Positions 1 to 7,178 of a stretch of DNA of 64,000 nucleotides are shown here, piece by piece. The position numbers were made by a program, and so were the translations under genes. Below the pieces are notes generated by a model that was not told the DNA's origin, did no database searches, and saw only the letters and a list, made by a program, of their open reading frames with translations. Source of the stretch: Phreatobacter sp. (GTDB taxonomy: Bacteria; Pseudomonadota; Alphaproteobacteria; Rhizobiales; Phreatobacteraceae); the NCBI RefSeq assembly GCF_022843985.1, contig NZ_JALHMP010000003.1, positions 62,001 to 126,000 on the forward strand, given 5' to 3'. The first letter of the stretch is position 1, and the number at the start of each line of letters is the position of its first letter.

Positions 1-180
1 TCCAAGGAGAGGGGGACTACGGCGTCGCACTCCGTCCGGCTTCGGCGGCGCCAGCCACGACGGTGGAAGACGAGCGGGACGCGGTGGTCCCCTTCTCTGC
101 GCGCAGCGCGGGGAGGGTGCGGGGGGTCTCTTGCTCCCATCGACACATCACCATGGAAGCAGAAGCCGGCATCCATTCCC
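1..180. repeat. Partial family-A palindromic intergenic repeat (3' part)
   Basis: No gene is visible. The segment ends near 108-128 with GGGGAGGGTGCGGG, the same end sequence seen in the copies at 14625-14770, 32713-32870 and 40858-41011. It also carries the internal GTCGC and CGCGGTGGTCC stretches of the 14.6 kb copy. The left end lies outside the window or is degraded. Positions 129-180 hold nothing I recognise except the downstream flank of the Lrp gene. Confidence 0.55.
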
Positions 181-660
181 TCACACGAAGTCGAGCGGCA
201 GGGCGGTGACCTCCTTGATCTCCTCCATGACGAAGCTCGCCGAGACGTCCTGCATCTCGATCCTGGCGGTCAGCTTCTTGTAGAGGCGATCATAGGCGGC
301 GACGTTCGGCACGCGGGCATGGAGGATGTAGTCGATCTCCCCCGCCGTCCGGTAGACGCCGAGCAGTTCCGGAATGTCCTGGACGGCGGCATGGAACCGG
401 GCAGCCCAGTCGCCGTCGTGCCGGCTGGTGCGCACGGCGATGAAGACGGTGAGCTCGAGATTGAGCTTCGCCGCGTCGGCCAGCACGACGCGGGCGCGGA
501 TGATGCCCTCGTCCTCCAGCCGCTTCAGCCGCCGCCAGCAGGCATTGCGCGACAGGTTCACCTTCTCGGCGAGTTGTTCCATGGACAGGCCGGCATCGTG
601 CTGGACGAGCCGGAGCAGGGCCTTGTCGATGGAATCGAGCGTTGCAACGAGGGATATCAT
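181..660 (-). CDS. Lrp/AsnC family transcriptional regulator
   Basis: A 159-residue protein of normal Lrp/AsnC length. Residues about 5-60 form the helix-turn-helix (LDSIDKALLRLVQ, then LSRNACWRRLKRLEDEG) and about 70-150 the RAM ligand-binding/oligomerisation domain (GEIDYILHARV). It ends in ALPLDF, typical of the family. Such proteins sense amino acids or related metabolites and usually control a nearby or divergent gene; here the divergent gene is the small membrane protein at 800. The ATG at 660 follows GGTGGG directly, so the ribosome site is poorly spaced, but no better start is visible. The target is unknown. Confidence 0.9.
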   Translation of the reverse strand: MISLVATLDSIDKALLRLVQHDAGLSMEQLAEKVNLSRNACWRRLKRLEDEGIIRARVVLADAAKLNLELTVFIAVRTSRHDGDWAARFHAAVQDIPELLGVYRTAGEIDYILHARVPNVAAYDRLYKKLTARIEMQDVSASFVMEEIKEVTALPLDFV

Positions 661-743
661 CCCACCAAAATAGCCTTATGTGCAACAATGTCCACTTCAA
701 TTGCCATAAACATCAAACGATTGGGACATCATCTCAGGGTAAA

Positions 744-755
744 CAGGTTAACCTG
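744..755. promoter_or_regulatory. 12-bp perfect palindrome in the divergent Lrp/DUF6356 intergenic region
   Basis: CAGGTTAACCTG is a perfect palindrome in the 139-bp gap between the Lrp gene (start at 660) and the small gene at 800. The surrounding 661-760 is AT-richer than the genes. Lrp-family proteins often bind their own divergent promoter, so this is a candidate operator. It is a single copy, so the call is tentative. Confidence 0.35.
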
Positions 756-799
756 CGCATCATTGTCGCCATCCCGCCCGCCACGCTGGAGCTCCCCCG

Positions 800-1054
800 A
801 TGATCGAACGTGCCAAGACCGCCTTCCTCGCCCATCCCCGCGCGGTCAACGAGAGCTATTTCGAACATATGGGCGCGGCGCTGCGCTATTCCGGCACCTT
901 CGCCTTCTGCGCCTTCTGCGCCCTGGTCCATGCCTTCCTGCCGTTCCTGTTCGAGAAGACGGCCTCGACCATCGTCAAGAAGATGGTCGCCGACATGAAC
1001 GCCCGCATGGCGCCGCAGGGCCAGATCGCCCCGGGGCGGCAAGCGGCCGAATAA
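800..1054 (+). CDS. DUF6356 family small membrane protein
   Basis: 84 residues. It starts MIERAKTAFLAHP and contains ESYFEHM and one strongly hydrophobic segment (about residues 28-50, rich in Phe, Ala, Cys and Leu), followed by a basic, amphipathic C-terminus. This matches the short DUF6356 family of alphaproteobacteria (HP..V.ESY.EH, then a helix with HA.LP). No function is known. It is probably an inner-membrane protein. It is divergent from the Lrp regulator and 60 bp upstream of the asparaginase, so it could be co-transcribed with the latter. Confidence 0.75.
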   Translation: MIERAKTAFLAHPRAVNESYFEHMGAALRYSGTFAFCAFCALVHAFLPFLFEKTASTIVKKMVADMNARMAPQGQIAPGRQAAE

Positions 1055-1114
1055 CAGAGCTTTTCCCATCGCCGGTTCTGGCTTATCGCGGCAGCCTTGC
1101 TGCCGGAGCTTGCC

Positions 1115-2122
1115 ATGTCCCTGACCGATCCCGTCCTCGTCGAAGTCCTGCGCGGCATCAGCGTTGAATGCGTCCACCGCGGCGCGGCGGTCGTCTGTGA
1201 CGCGACGGGCCGGGTCGTGTTCGCCATCGGCGACGTCGAGCGCGCCATCTATCCGCGCTCCGCCATCAAGGTCCTCCAGGCATTGCCGCTGGTCGAGAGC
1301 GGCGCCGCCGACCGCTACGGCTTCGGCGCGGCCGAACTGGCGCTGGCCTGCTCGTCGCATGGCGGTGAGGAGCGGCATGTGGCGACGGCCGCCGGCATGC
1401 TGGCCAAGGCCGGCCTCGGCGAGCCCGACCTGGAATGCGGCAGCCACTGGCCCTCGGGAGCGGCGGCGACCCATGCCCTCGCCCGCTCGGGCGGCAAGCC
1501 CTCGGCCCTGCACAACAACTGCTCCGGCAAACATGCCGGCTTCGTCTGTTTCGCCTGCGCACAGGACATCGATGTGCGCGGCTATGTCGGCATCGACCAC
1601 AAGGTCCAGCGCTTCGTCGCCGAGGCGGTGGGCGAGGTCACCGGCCACCGCCTCGATGCCGAGACCGCGGTCGGCACCGATGGCTGCTCCATCCCGACCT
1701 TCGCTATTCCCCTGACGAAGCTCGCCCATGGCTTCGCCAAGGTCGCCACCGGCGCAGGCGTCGGGGTGGAACGCGCCAAGGCCTTTGCGCGGCTCAGGGC
1801 GGCCTGCGCCGCCGAGCCCTTCATGGTCGCGGGGTCGGGCCGCTTCTGCACCGACGTGATGGGGCTCCTCGGAACTCGGGCCTTCGTCAAGACAGGGGCC
1901 GAGGGCGTGTTCTGCGCCGCGCTGCCCGAACAGGGACTCGGAATCGCGCTGAAATGTGCCGATGGAGCCTCGCGCGCGAGCGAGGTGATGATGGCCACGC
2001 TGCTGCGGAAACTGCTGCCCATGGACGAGGCAACGGCTGCCAAATTCGGGCGCTTCGTCACGCCGGTCATGAAGAACTGGAACGGCATCACTGTCGGCGG
2101 CCTGCGTCCGACCTTTTCATAA
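1115..2122 (+). CDS. L-asparaginase II, rhizobial (class 3) type
   Basis: 335 residues, the usual length of the Asparaginase_II family (Rhizobium etli ReAV type), which hydrolyses L-asparagine to aspartate and ammonia and is unrelated to E. coli asparaginases. The family's Ser-x-x-Lys pair is present (S49/K52 in PRSAIKV), as are the second serine region (CSSHGGEERHV), the NNCSGKHAG motif and TDGCSIPT. The last two carry the Cys/Lys/Cys residues that bind zinc in the family. I chose ATG 1115 over an in-frame TTG at 1097 because CGGAG lies 7 nt upstream. No signal peptide, so cytosolic. It precedes cluster 1 by 210 bp; membership in that operon is uncertain. Confidence 0.92.
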   Translation: MSLTDPVLVEVLRGISVECVHRGAAVVCDATGRVVFAIGDVERAIYPRSAIKVLQALPLVESGAADRYGFGAAELALACSSHGGEERHVATAAGMLAKAGLGEPDLECGSHWPSGAAATHALARSGGKPSALHNNCSGKHAGFVCFACAQDIDVRGYVGIDHKVQRFVAEAVGEVTGHRLDAETAVGTDGCSIPTFAIPLTKLAHGFAKVATGAGVGVERAKAFARLRAACAAEPFMVAGSGRFCTDVMGLLGTRAFVKTGAEGVFCAALPEQGLGIALKCADGASRASEVMMATLLRKLLPMDEATAAKFGRFVTPVMKNWNGITVGGLRPTFS

Positions 2123-2233
2123 CCTCCTGATTAGAAGTCTTTTTTCCGCCATTCTCGGGCGTCGTCGTGACGGCTGCGCGCAGTTCGAAGAAATTCCAAA
2201 AAAGCCTCTTGCCAGTCCGACGGGACGCGGTAT

Positions 2234-2249
2234 CGTTCGCTTACGAATG
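2234..2249. promoter_or_regulatory. Candidate MarR operator, copy 1
   Basis: CGTTCGCTTACGAATG, an imperfect 16-bp inverted repeat about 84 bp upstream of the binding-protein start. It matches 12 of 16 positions of the perfect dyad CGTTCGTAGACGAACG at 7149-7164, which sits in front of hyuA in the same operon. Sixteen-base dyads with CG-rich half sites are usual for MarR-family proteins, and a marR gene lies in this operon (16334). The gap also has an AT-rich stretch (2199-2275) suitable for a promoter and a GC hairpin at 2295-2312 in the presumed leader. Confidence 0.5.
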
Positions 2250-2332
2250 ATCTTCCGAAGAACAAAAAACGGAAGTCTCGGTCAGAGGTGGAACGGGCGG
2301 TCCCCGCCGCCCGCATCTGAGGGGAGATTGTC

Positions 2333-3559
2333 ATGACGAAGCTTGATCTGTCGCGTCGCACCGTCGTCGGGGGCCTTGCCGCCACCGGTGTGGCCATGAC
2401 CGCCGGCACCGGTGCCGCCCAGGGCGCACCGGTCAAGGTGGGTGAACTGAATTCCTACAGCCGCATGGCCGCGTTCGCGGTGCCCTACCGAAACGGCATG
2501 CAACTCGCCGTCGAGCAGGTCAACGCCGCCGGCGGTCTCGCAGGCCTCGGCGGCCGTCCGCTGGAGATCATCTACCGCGACGACGGGGCCACGCCGGGCG
2601 ATGCCGTCCGTGTCGCCGAGGAACTCGTGACCCGCGAGAACGTCACGTTCATCGCCGGCGCCTTCCTGTCGAATGTCGGTCTCGCGCTCGCCGACTTCGC
2701 CAACCAGAAGAAGGTGCTCTATCTCGCCACCGAGCCCCTGACCGACGCCCTGACCATGGGCAGCGGCAATCCCTTCACGTTCCGCGTCCGGCCCGGCACC
2801 TATATGCAGACCAAGATGCTGGTCGATGCCGCCAAGTCGAAGGGCGTGAAGCGCTGGGCGTTGGTGGCACCGAACTACGAATATGGCCAGTCGGCAGTCG
2901 CCGCCTTCAAGCGCCTGATGGGCGCCGCGGTGCCGGGCTTCGAGGTCGTCGCCGAGCAGTTCCCGGCCCTCGGCCGTGTCGATGCCGGCGCCACCGTGGG
3001 GGCGCTGGCCCAGAGCCGCCCGGACGGCATCTTCAACGTGCTGTTCGGTGCCGACCTGACCGCCTTCGTGCGCGAGGGCAACACGCGCGGCCTGTTTGAG
3101 CGCCGCACCGTCGTCAGCCTCCTCACCGGCGAGCCGGAATATCTCCTGCCGCTCGGCGACGAGACGCCGGAAGGCTGGATCGTCACCGGCTACCCGCCGG
3201 AGCAGGTCGACACGCATGGCCACCAGGCCTTCGTCACCGCCTACAAGGCGAAGTTCAACGACACGCCGCGCCTCGGCTCGGTGCTCGGTTATGTCGTGCC
3301 CTTCATGATCCGCGACATGTTCAACAAGTCGCGGTCCACCGAGACGGCGGCGATGATGGAGGCCTTCAAGGGCCTGACGACGCAGACCGTCTGCGGCCCC
3401 GTCACCATGCGCGCCATCGACCAGCAGTCGACGCTCGGCGCCTGGGTCGGCGAGACCACGCTGAAGGGCAAGCTGCCGACCATGAAGAACTTCCGCTATG
3501 TCGACGGCGCCGACGTGATGTTCCCCGAGGCCGAGGTCCGCGCCGCCCGCCGGATCTGA
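2333..3559 (+). CDS. Branched-chain/amide-type ABC transporter substrate-binding protein
   Basis: 408 residues, type-1 periplasmic binding protein (Peripla_BP_6/LivJ class). The N-terminus has a twin-arginine signal (LSRRTVVGG) and a hydrophobic stretch ending near GAAQGA, so export by Tat is likely. The mature part begins VKVGELNSYS and has typical blocks such as AVEQVNAAGG, IYRDDGATPGDA and an ALVAPNYEYGQ motif. ATG 2333 has GGGGAG 6 nt upstream. It is the first gene of cluster 1 and supplies the fused permease and LivG/LivF that follow. The ligand cannot be read from sequence; the downstream enzymes suggest a cyclic amide or N-heterocycle rather than an amino acid. Confidence 0.92.
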   Translation: MTKLDLSRRTVVGGLAATGVAMTAGTGAAQGAPVKVGELNSYSRMAAFAVPYRNGMQLAVEQVNAAGGLAGLGGRPLEIIYRDDGATPGDAVRVAEELVTRENVTFIAGAFLSNVGLALADFANQKKVLYLATEPLTDALTMGSGNPFTFRVRPGTYMQTKMLVDAAKSKGVKRWALVAPNYEYGQSAVAAFKRLMGAAVPGFEVVAEQFPALGRVDAGATVGALAQSRPDGIFNVLFGADLTAFVREGNTRGLFERRTVVSLLTGEPEYLLPLGDETPEGWIVTGYPPEQVDTHGHQAFVTAYKAKFNDTPRLGSVLGYVVPFMIRDMFNKSRSTETAAMMEAFKGLTTQTVCGPVTMRAIDQQSTLGAWVGETTLKGKLPTMKNFRYVDGADVMFPEAEVRAARRI

Positions 3560-3682
3560 GGGCGGGACCTGTTCCGCATGACATGAACGTCCCGGGCCGC
3601 TGCGCCCGGGATCGTTTCCCCCGATGGGCCGCGGCGACGCCGCGACCCTGCTCCTATCGCTCGCGCCGAGAGCCCCCCACCG

Positions 3683-5593
3683 ATGGATCTCTCCTTCTTC
3701 GTCATCCAGACCCTGTCGGGATTGGCCAGCGCCTCGTCGCTGTTCGTCATCGCCTCCGGCCTCACCATCGTCTTCGGCGTGACGCGGATCGTGAATTTCG
3801 CCCACGGCTCCTTCTACATGCTCGGGGCCTATATGGCGGTGACCATCGTGCCCTGGCTGCTGGAGTTCGACCGTTCGCCGACGCTGTTCTTCGTCGGCGT
3901 CCTGGCCTCGGCACTGGTGGTCGGCGTCCTCGGCGTCATCATGGAGGTGGTGCTGCTGCGCCGCATCTACCGGGTGCCGGAACTGTTCCAGCTGCTCGCC
4001 ACCTTCGGCGTCGTGCTGATCGTCCAGGACGTGGTGCTGAAAATCTGGGGGCCAGTGGACATTACCGGGCCGCGCGCGCCCGGCATGCGCCACGGCATCG
4101 AGATCCTCGGCCAGCGCTTTCCGGCCTATGAACTGTTCCTGATCTTCGTCGGCCCGGCGGTGCTCGGCGCCCTCCTCCTCATCATGCACAAGACACGCTT
4201 CGGTGTGCTGATCCGCGCCGCGACCCAGGACCGCGAGATGGTCGGGGCGCTCGGCGTCAATCAGGCCATGCTGTTCACTGGGACGCTGTTCCTCGGCGCC
4301 TTCCTCGCCGGTCTCGGCGGGGCCCTGCAGATCCCGCGCCTGCCGGCCAATACCGGCATGGACCTCTCGATCATCACCGAGGCCTTCGTCGTCACGGTGA
4401 TCGGTGGCATGGGGTCGGTCCCCGGCGCCTTCATCGCCGCGCTGATCATCAAGATGCTGGAGGCTTTCGGCATCCTCATCTTCCCGAAAATCACGCTGGT
4501 CCTGGTCTTCCTGCTCATGGCGGTCGTGCTGGTGGTCAAGCCCTGGGGCCTGATGGGCAAGCCGGAGGTCGCCTCGGGCCGCGCCGTGCTCCCCGAGGGC
4601 ATCCTCAACCTCAAGGGCTTCTCCAGGAAAGAGACCATGGTCTGGGTGGTGCTGACCCTCGCGCTGCTGCTCGTGCCCATCCTCGGCGATACCTACAAGG
4701 TGAAAGTCGGCATCGAGATCATGGTGTTCGCGCTCGCCGCCTTCTCGCTGAACCTGCTGATCGGCAATGGCGGCATCGTCTCCTTCGGCCATGCCGCCTA
4801 TTTCGGGGTCGGCGCCTATGCGGCGGGCCTGCTCGTCACCGGGCCGCTCAAGGCGCCGATGGAACTGGCGCTGGTGGCGGCACCGCTGGCCGGGGGCCTG
4901 GCAGCCGCGCTGTTCGGCTATTTCATCGTCCGCCTCTCCGGCATCTATCTCGCCATGCTGACGCTCGCCTTCGCCCAGATCACCTATGCCATCTTCTTCC
5001 AGTGGGTTGAGGTCACGGGGGGTGACAACGGTGTCGTCGGCGTCTGGCCGTCGCGCTGGGCGGCGACGCGCGAGGTCTATTTCTACGTCGTCGCGGTGCT
5101 CGCCCTGACCAGTATCGTGGCGCTGCGGCACCTGTTCTACACGCCCTTCGGCTACACGCTGCGCGCCGCCCGCGACAGCGCCAACCGGGCCGATGCCATC
5201 GGCATCGACGTGAAGACCCATCGCTGGCTCGCCTTCATCGTCGCAGGTGCTGCGGCGGGCCTGGCCGGTGGGCTCTACTCCTTCTCCAAGGGCTCGATCG
5301 ACCCGACGATGATCTCCATCGCCATGTCCATCGACTTCCTGATGATGATCCTCACTGGCGGCATTCAGACGGTGATGGGCCCGCTTGTCGGCACCGCGGT
5401 TTTCCACTCGGTGAAGGACTTCTTCATGCCGCTCACCGATTTCTGGCGCTTCTTCCTCGGTGTCTCGATCATCGCCATCGTGCTGATCTTCCCGAAGGGC
5501 GTGGTCGGCGCGCTGGACGGATTGCGCGAACGGCTGGGACGCCGCGCGCCCACTCCCGCCACCCCGGCGGCTGTTGCCAGGGAGACCGCGTGA
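3683..5593 (+). CDS. Fused LivH-LivM branched-chain-type ABC permease
   Basis: 636 residues, about twice a single Liv permease. Residues about 1-290 are LivH-like (ASGLTIVFGVTRIVNFAHG, then VIGGMGSVPGAF) and about 310-620 are LivM-like (NLLIGNGGIVSFGHAAYFG, GGIQTVMGPLVG). Each half has its own set of membrane helices, so one polypeptide should replace the usual LivH/LivM heterodimer in the inner membrane. The stop overlaps the following livG start (TGATG), implying translational coupling. The 123-bp gap after the binding protein has no clear terminator. The second Liv system of this window (29508, 30435) keeps the two permeases separate. Confidence 0.93.
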   Translation: MDLSFFVIQTLSGLASASSLFVIASGLTIVFGVTRIVNFAHGSFYMLGAYMAVTIVPWLLEFDRSPTLFFVGVLASALVVGVLGVIMEVVLLRRIYRVPELFQLLATFGVVLIVQDVVLKIWGPVDITGPRAPGMRHGIEILGQRFPAYELFLIFVGPAVLGALLLIMHKTRFGVLIRAATQDREMVGALGVNQAMLFTGTLFLGAFLAGLGGALQIPRLPANTGMDLSIITEAFVVTVIGGMGSVPGAFIAALIIKMLEAFGILIFPKITLVLVFLLMAVVLVVKPWGLMGKPEVASGRAVLPEGILNLKGFSRKETMVWVVLTLALLLVPILGDTYKVKVGIEIMVFALAAFSLNLLIGNGGIVSFGHAAYFGVGAYAAGLLVTGPLKAPMELALVAAPLAGGLAAALFGYFIVRLSGIYLAMLTLAFAQITYAIFFQWVEVTGGDNGVVGVWPSRWAATREVYFYVVAVLALTSIVALRHLFYTPFGYTLRAARDSANRADAIGIDVKTHRWLAFIVAGAAAGLAGGLYSFSKGSIDPTMISIAMSIDFLMMILTGGIQTVMGPLVGTAVFHSVKDFFMPLTDFWRFFLGVSIIAIVLIFPKGVVGALDGLRERLGRRAPTPATPAAVARETA

Positions 5594-6384
5594 TGCAGCC
5601 GCTCCTGAGCGTCACCGGCCTCGAAAAGCGCTTCGGCGGCGTCACCGCCGGCAAGGATGTCACCTTCAGCCTCGCAGCGGGTGAGATGCTTGCCATCATC
5701 GGTCCGAACGGGGCCGGCAAGTCGACGACCTTCAATATGGTCGGCGGCCAGTTGACGCCCGATGCCGGGTCCATCGTTCTGGCGGGCCAGGACATCACCG
5801 GCAAGCCGCCGCGCGAGATCTGGCGCCTCGGGGTCGGCCGCACCTTCCAGATCGCCCAGACCTTCATCTCGATGAGCGTGGTCGAGAACGTGCAGATGGC
5901 GCTGATCTCTCATCACGGCCAGACGCGCTCGGTCAAGGAGGCCGCCACCCGGCTGCACCGCGATGCCGCCATCGGCTTTCTCGCCCGTGTCGGCATGGCC
6001 GACATGGCCGACCGCCCGGTCAACGAACTGGCCTATGGCGACGTCAAGCGGGTCGAGCTCGCCATCGCGCTCGCCTCGGAGCCCAAGCTCCTGCTCATGG
6101 ACGAGCCCACCGCCGGCATGGCGCCGAAGGAGCGCACGGCCCTGATGCAGCTGACCTCCGACATTGCCCGCGCCCATGGCATCGGCGTGCTCTTCACCGA
6201 GCACGACATGGATTCGGTCTTCGGCCATGCCGACCGCATCCTCGTGCTGGTCCGCGGCGAGATCATCGCCACCGGCACGCCCGACGAGGTGCGCTCCAAC
6301 CAGCGCGTCAAGCAGGTCTATCTCGGCGAGGCGGGGTCGCAGGCCGCCCTCAAGGCCCGCCGACAGGCCGCGGAGGCCCATTGA
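5593..6384 (+). CDS. livG: Branched-chain-type ABC transporter ATP-binding protein LivG
   Basis: 263 residues. Walker A GPNGAGKST, Walker B LLLMDEPTAGM and the H-loop (LFTEHDMDSVF) are present. The signature is LAYGDVKRVELA, a variant of the usual LSxGxxR. The C-terminal extension (EVRSNQRVKQVYLGE) is typical of LivG. ATG 5593 overlaps the permease stop; an in-frame GTG three bases earlier is less likely. It should pair with the LivF protein encoded immediately downstream to power the fused permease at the cytoplasmic face. Confidence 0.93.
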   Translation: MQPLLSVTGLEKRFGGVTAGKDVTFSLAAGEMLAIIGPNGAGKSTTFNMVGGQLTPDAGSIVLAGQDITGKPPREIWRLGVGRTFQIAQTFISMSVVENVQMALISHHGQTRSVKEAATRLHRDAAIGFLARVGMADMADRPVNELAYGDVKRVELAIALASEPKLLLMDEPTAGMAPKERTALMQLTSDIARAHGIGVLFTEHDMDSVFGHADRILVLVRGEIIATGTPDEVRSNQRVKQVYLGEAGSQAALKARRQAAEAH

Positions 6385-7115
6385 TGACCGCAGCACCCAC
6401 CGCCACCATCCTGGAGACCCGCGGCATTGCCGCCGCCTATGGCCATGCCCAGGTGCTGTTCGGCGTCGACATCACGCTGCGCGCCGGCGAGGTCGTGGCG
6501 CTGATGGGCCGCAACGGCGCCGGCAAGTCGACGACGCTGAAGGCGATCATGGGCGTCGTGTCGCCGCATGCCGGCACGGTCAGTTTCGAGGGCCAGGATG
6601 TGACGGGCTGGCAGCCCTACCGGATCGCCCGCCTCGGCATCGGCTATGTGCCGGAGGACCGGCGGATCTTCACCGACCTGACCGTCTTCGAGAACCTCGA
6701 GGTCGGCCGGAAGGCGGCAGCGGGGGCACCGGGCAAGGAGCCCTGGTCGCTCGACCGGCTCTTCGCCATCTTCCCGAACCTCGCGGAAATGAAGGGCCGC
6801 CGCGCCTCGGCCATGTCGGGCGGCGAGCAGCAGATGCTCACCATCGCCCGCACGCTGATGGGCAATCCGCATGCCGTGCTGCTGGACGAGCCCTCCGAGG
6901 GCCTCGCGCCCGTCATCGTCGAGCAGATGGCCGATGCCGTTCTCGCCATGAAGGCGCAGGGCATCGCCGTGCTGCTGTCGGAACAGAACCTCTATTTCGC
7001 TTCCGCCGTCTCCGACCGCGCCTATGTCATCGAGAAGGGCGCCATCCGATACGAGGGGACAACGGAGGACCTCGAGGCGAACGACGAGGTCAGGGAAGCC
7101 TATCTCAGCGTGTGA
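6384..7115 (+). CDS. livF: Branched-chain-type ABC transporter ATP-binding protein LivF
   Basis: 243 residues. Walker A GRNGAGKST, LivF block GYVPEDRRIFTDLTV, signature MSGGEQQML, Walker B AVLLDEPSEGLAP and a C-terminal EDLEANDEVREAYL are all intact. ATG 6384 overlaps the livG stop (TGATG). It completes the importer of cluster 1. A 63-bp gap containing a perfect 16-bp dyad separates it from hyuA, so the enzymes downstream may have an additional control point. Confidence 0.93.
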   Translation: MTAAPTATILETRGIAAAYGHAQVLFGVDITLRAGEVVALMGRNGAGKSTTLKAIMGVVSPHAGTVSFEGQDVTGWQPYRIARLGIGYVPEDRRIFTDLTVFENLEVGRKAAAGAPGKEPWSLDRLFAIFPNLAEMKGRRASAMSGGEQQMLTIARTLMGNPHAVLLDEPSEGLAPVIVEQMADAVLAMKAQGIAVLLSEQNLYFASAVSDRAYVIEKGAIRYEGTTEDLEANDEVREAYLSV

Positions 7116-7148
7116 AACCGACGCCGGACGGCGTGGCTCCGACCGCAC

Positions 7149-7164
7149 CGTTCGTAGACGAACG
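7149..7164. promoter_or_regulatory. Candidate MarR operator, copy 2 (perfect dyad before hyuA)
   Basis: CGTTCGTAGACGAACG has perfect 7-bp arms around an AG spacer. It ends 14 bases before the GTG start of hyuA and directly abuts the ribosome-binding sequence AAAAGGA. It matches the dyad at 2234-2249 with the same spacing. A bound repressor here would block read-through or an internal promoter and so set enzyme levels separately from the transporter. Confidence 0.55.
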
Positions 7165-7178
7165 AAAAGGACGACATC

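Noticed and set aside
1097-1114. Earlier TTG start for the asparaginase
   Set aside because: ATG 1115 has a good ribosome site and matches the usual family N-terminus.
2282-5407. A 1041-codon open frame on the minus strand opposite the binding protein and permease
   Set aside because: It mirrors the codon bias of the real genes; its product is an Asp/His/Glu/Arg-rich sequence with no recognisable domain, and the plus-strand genes are certain.
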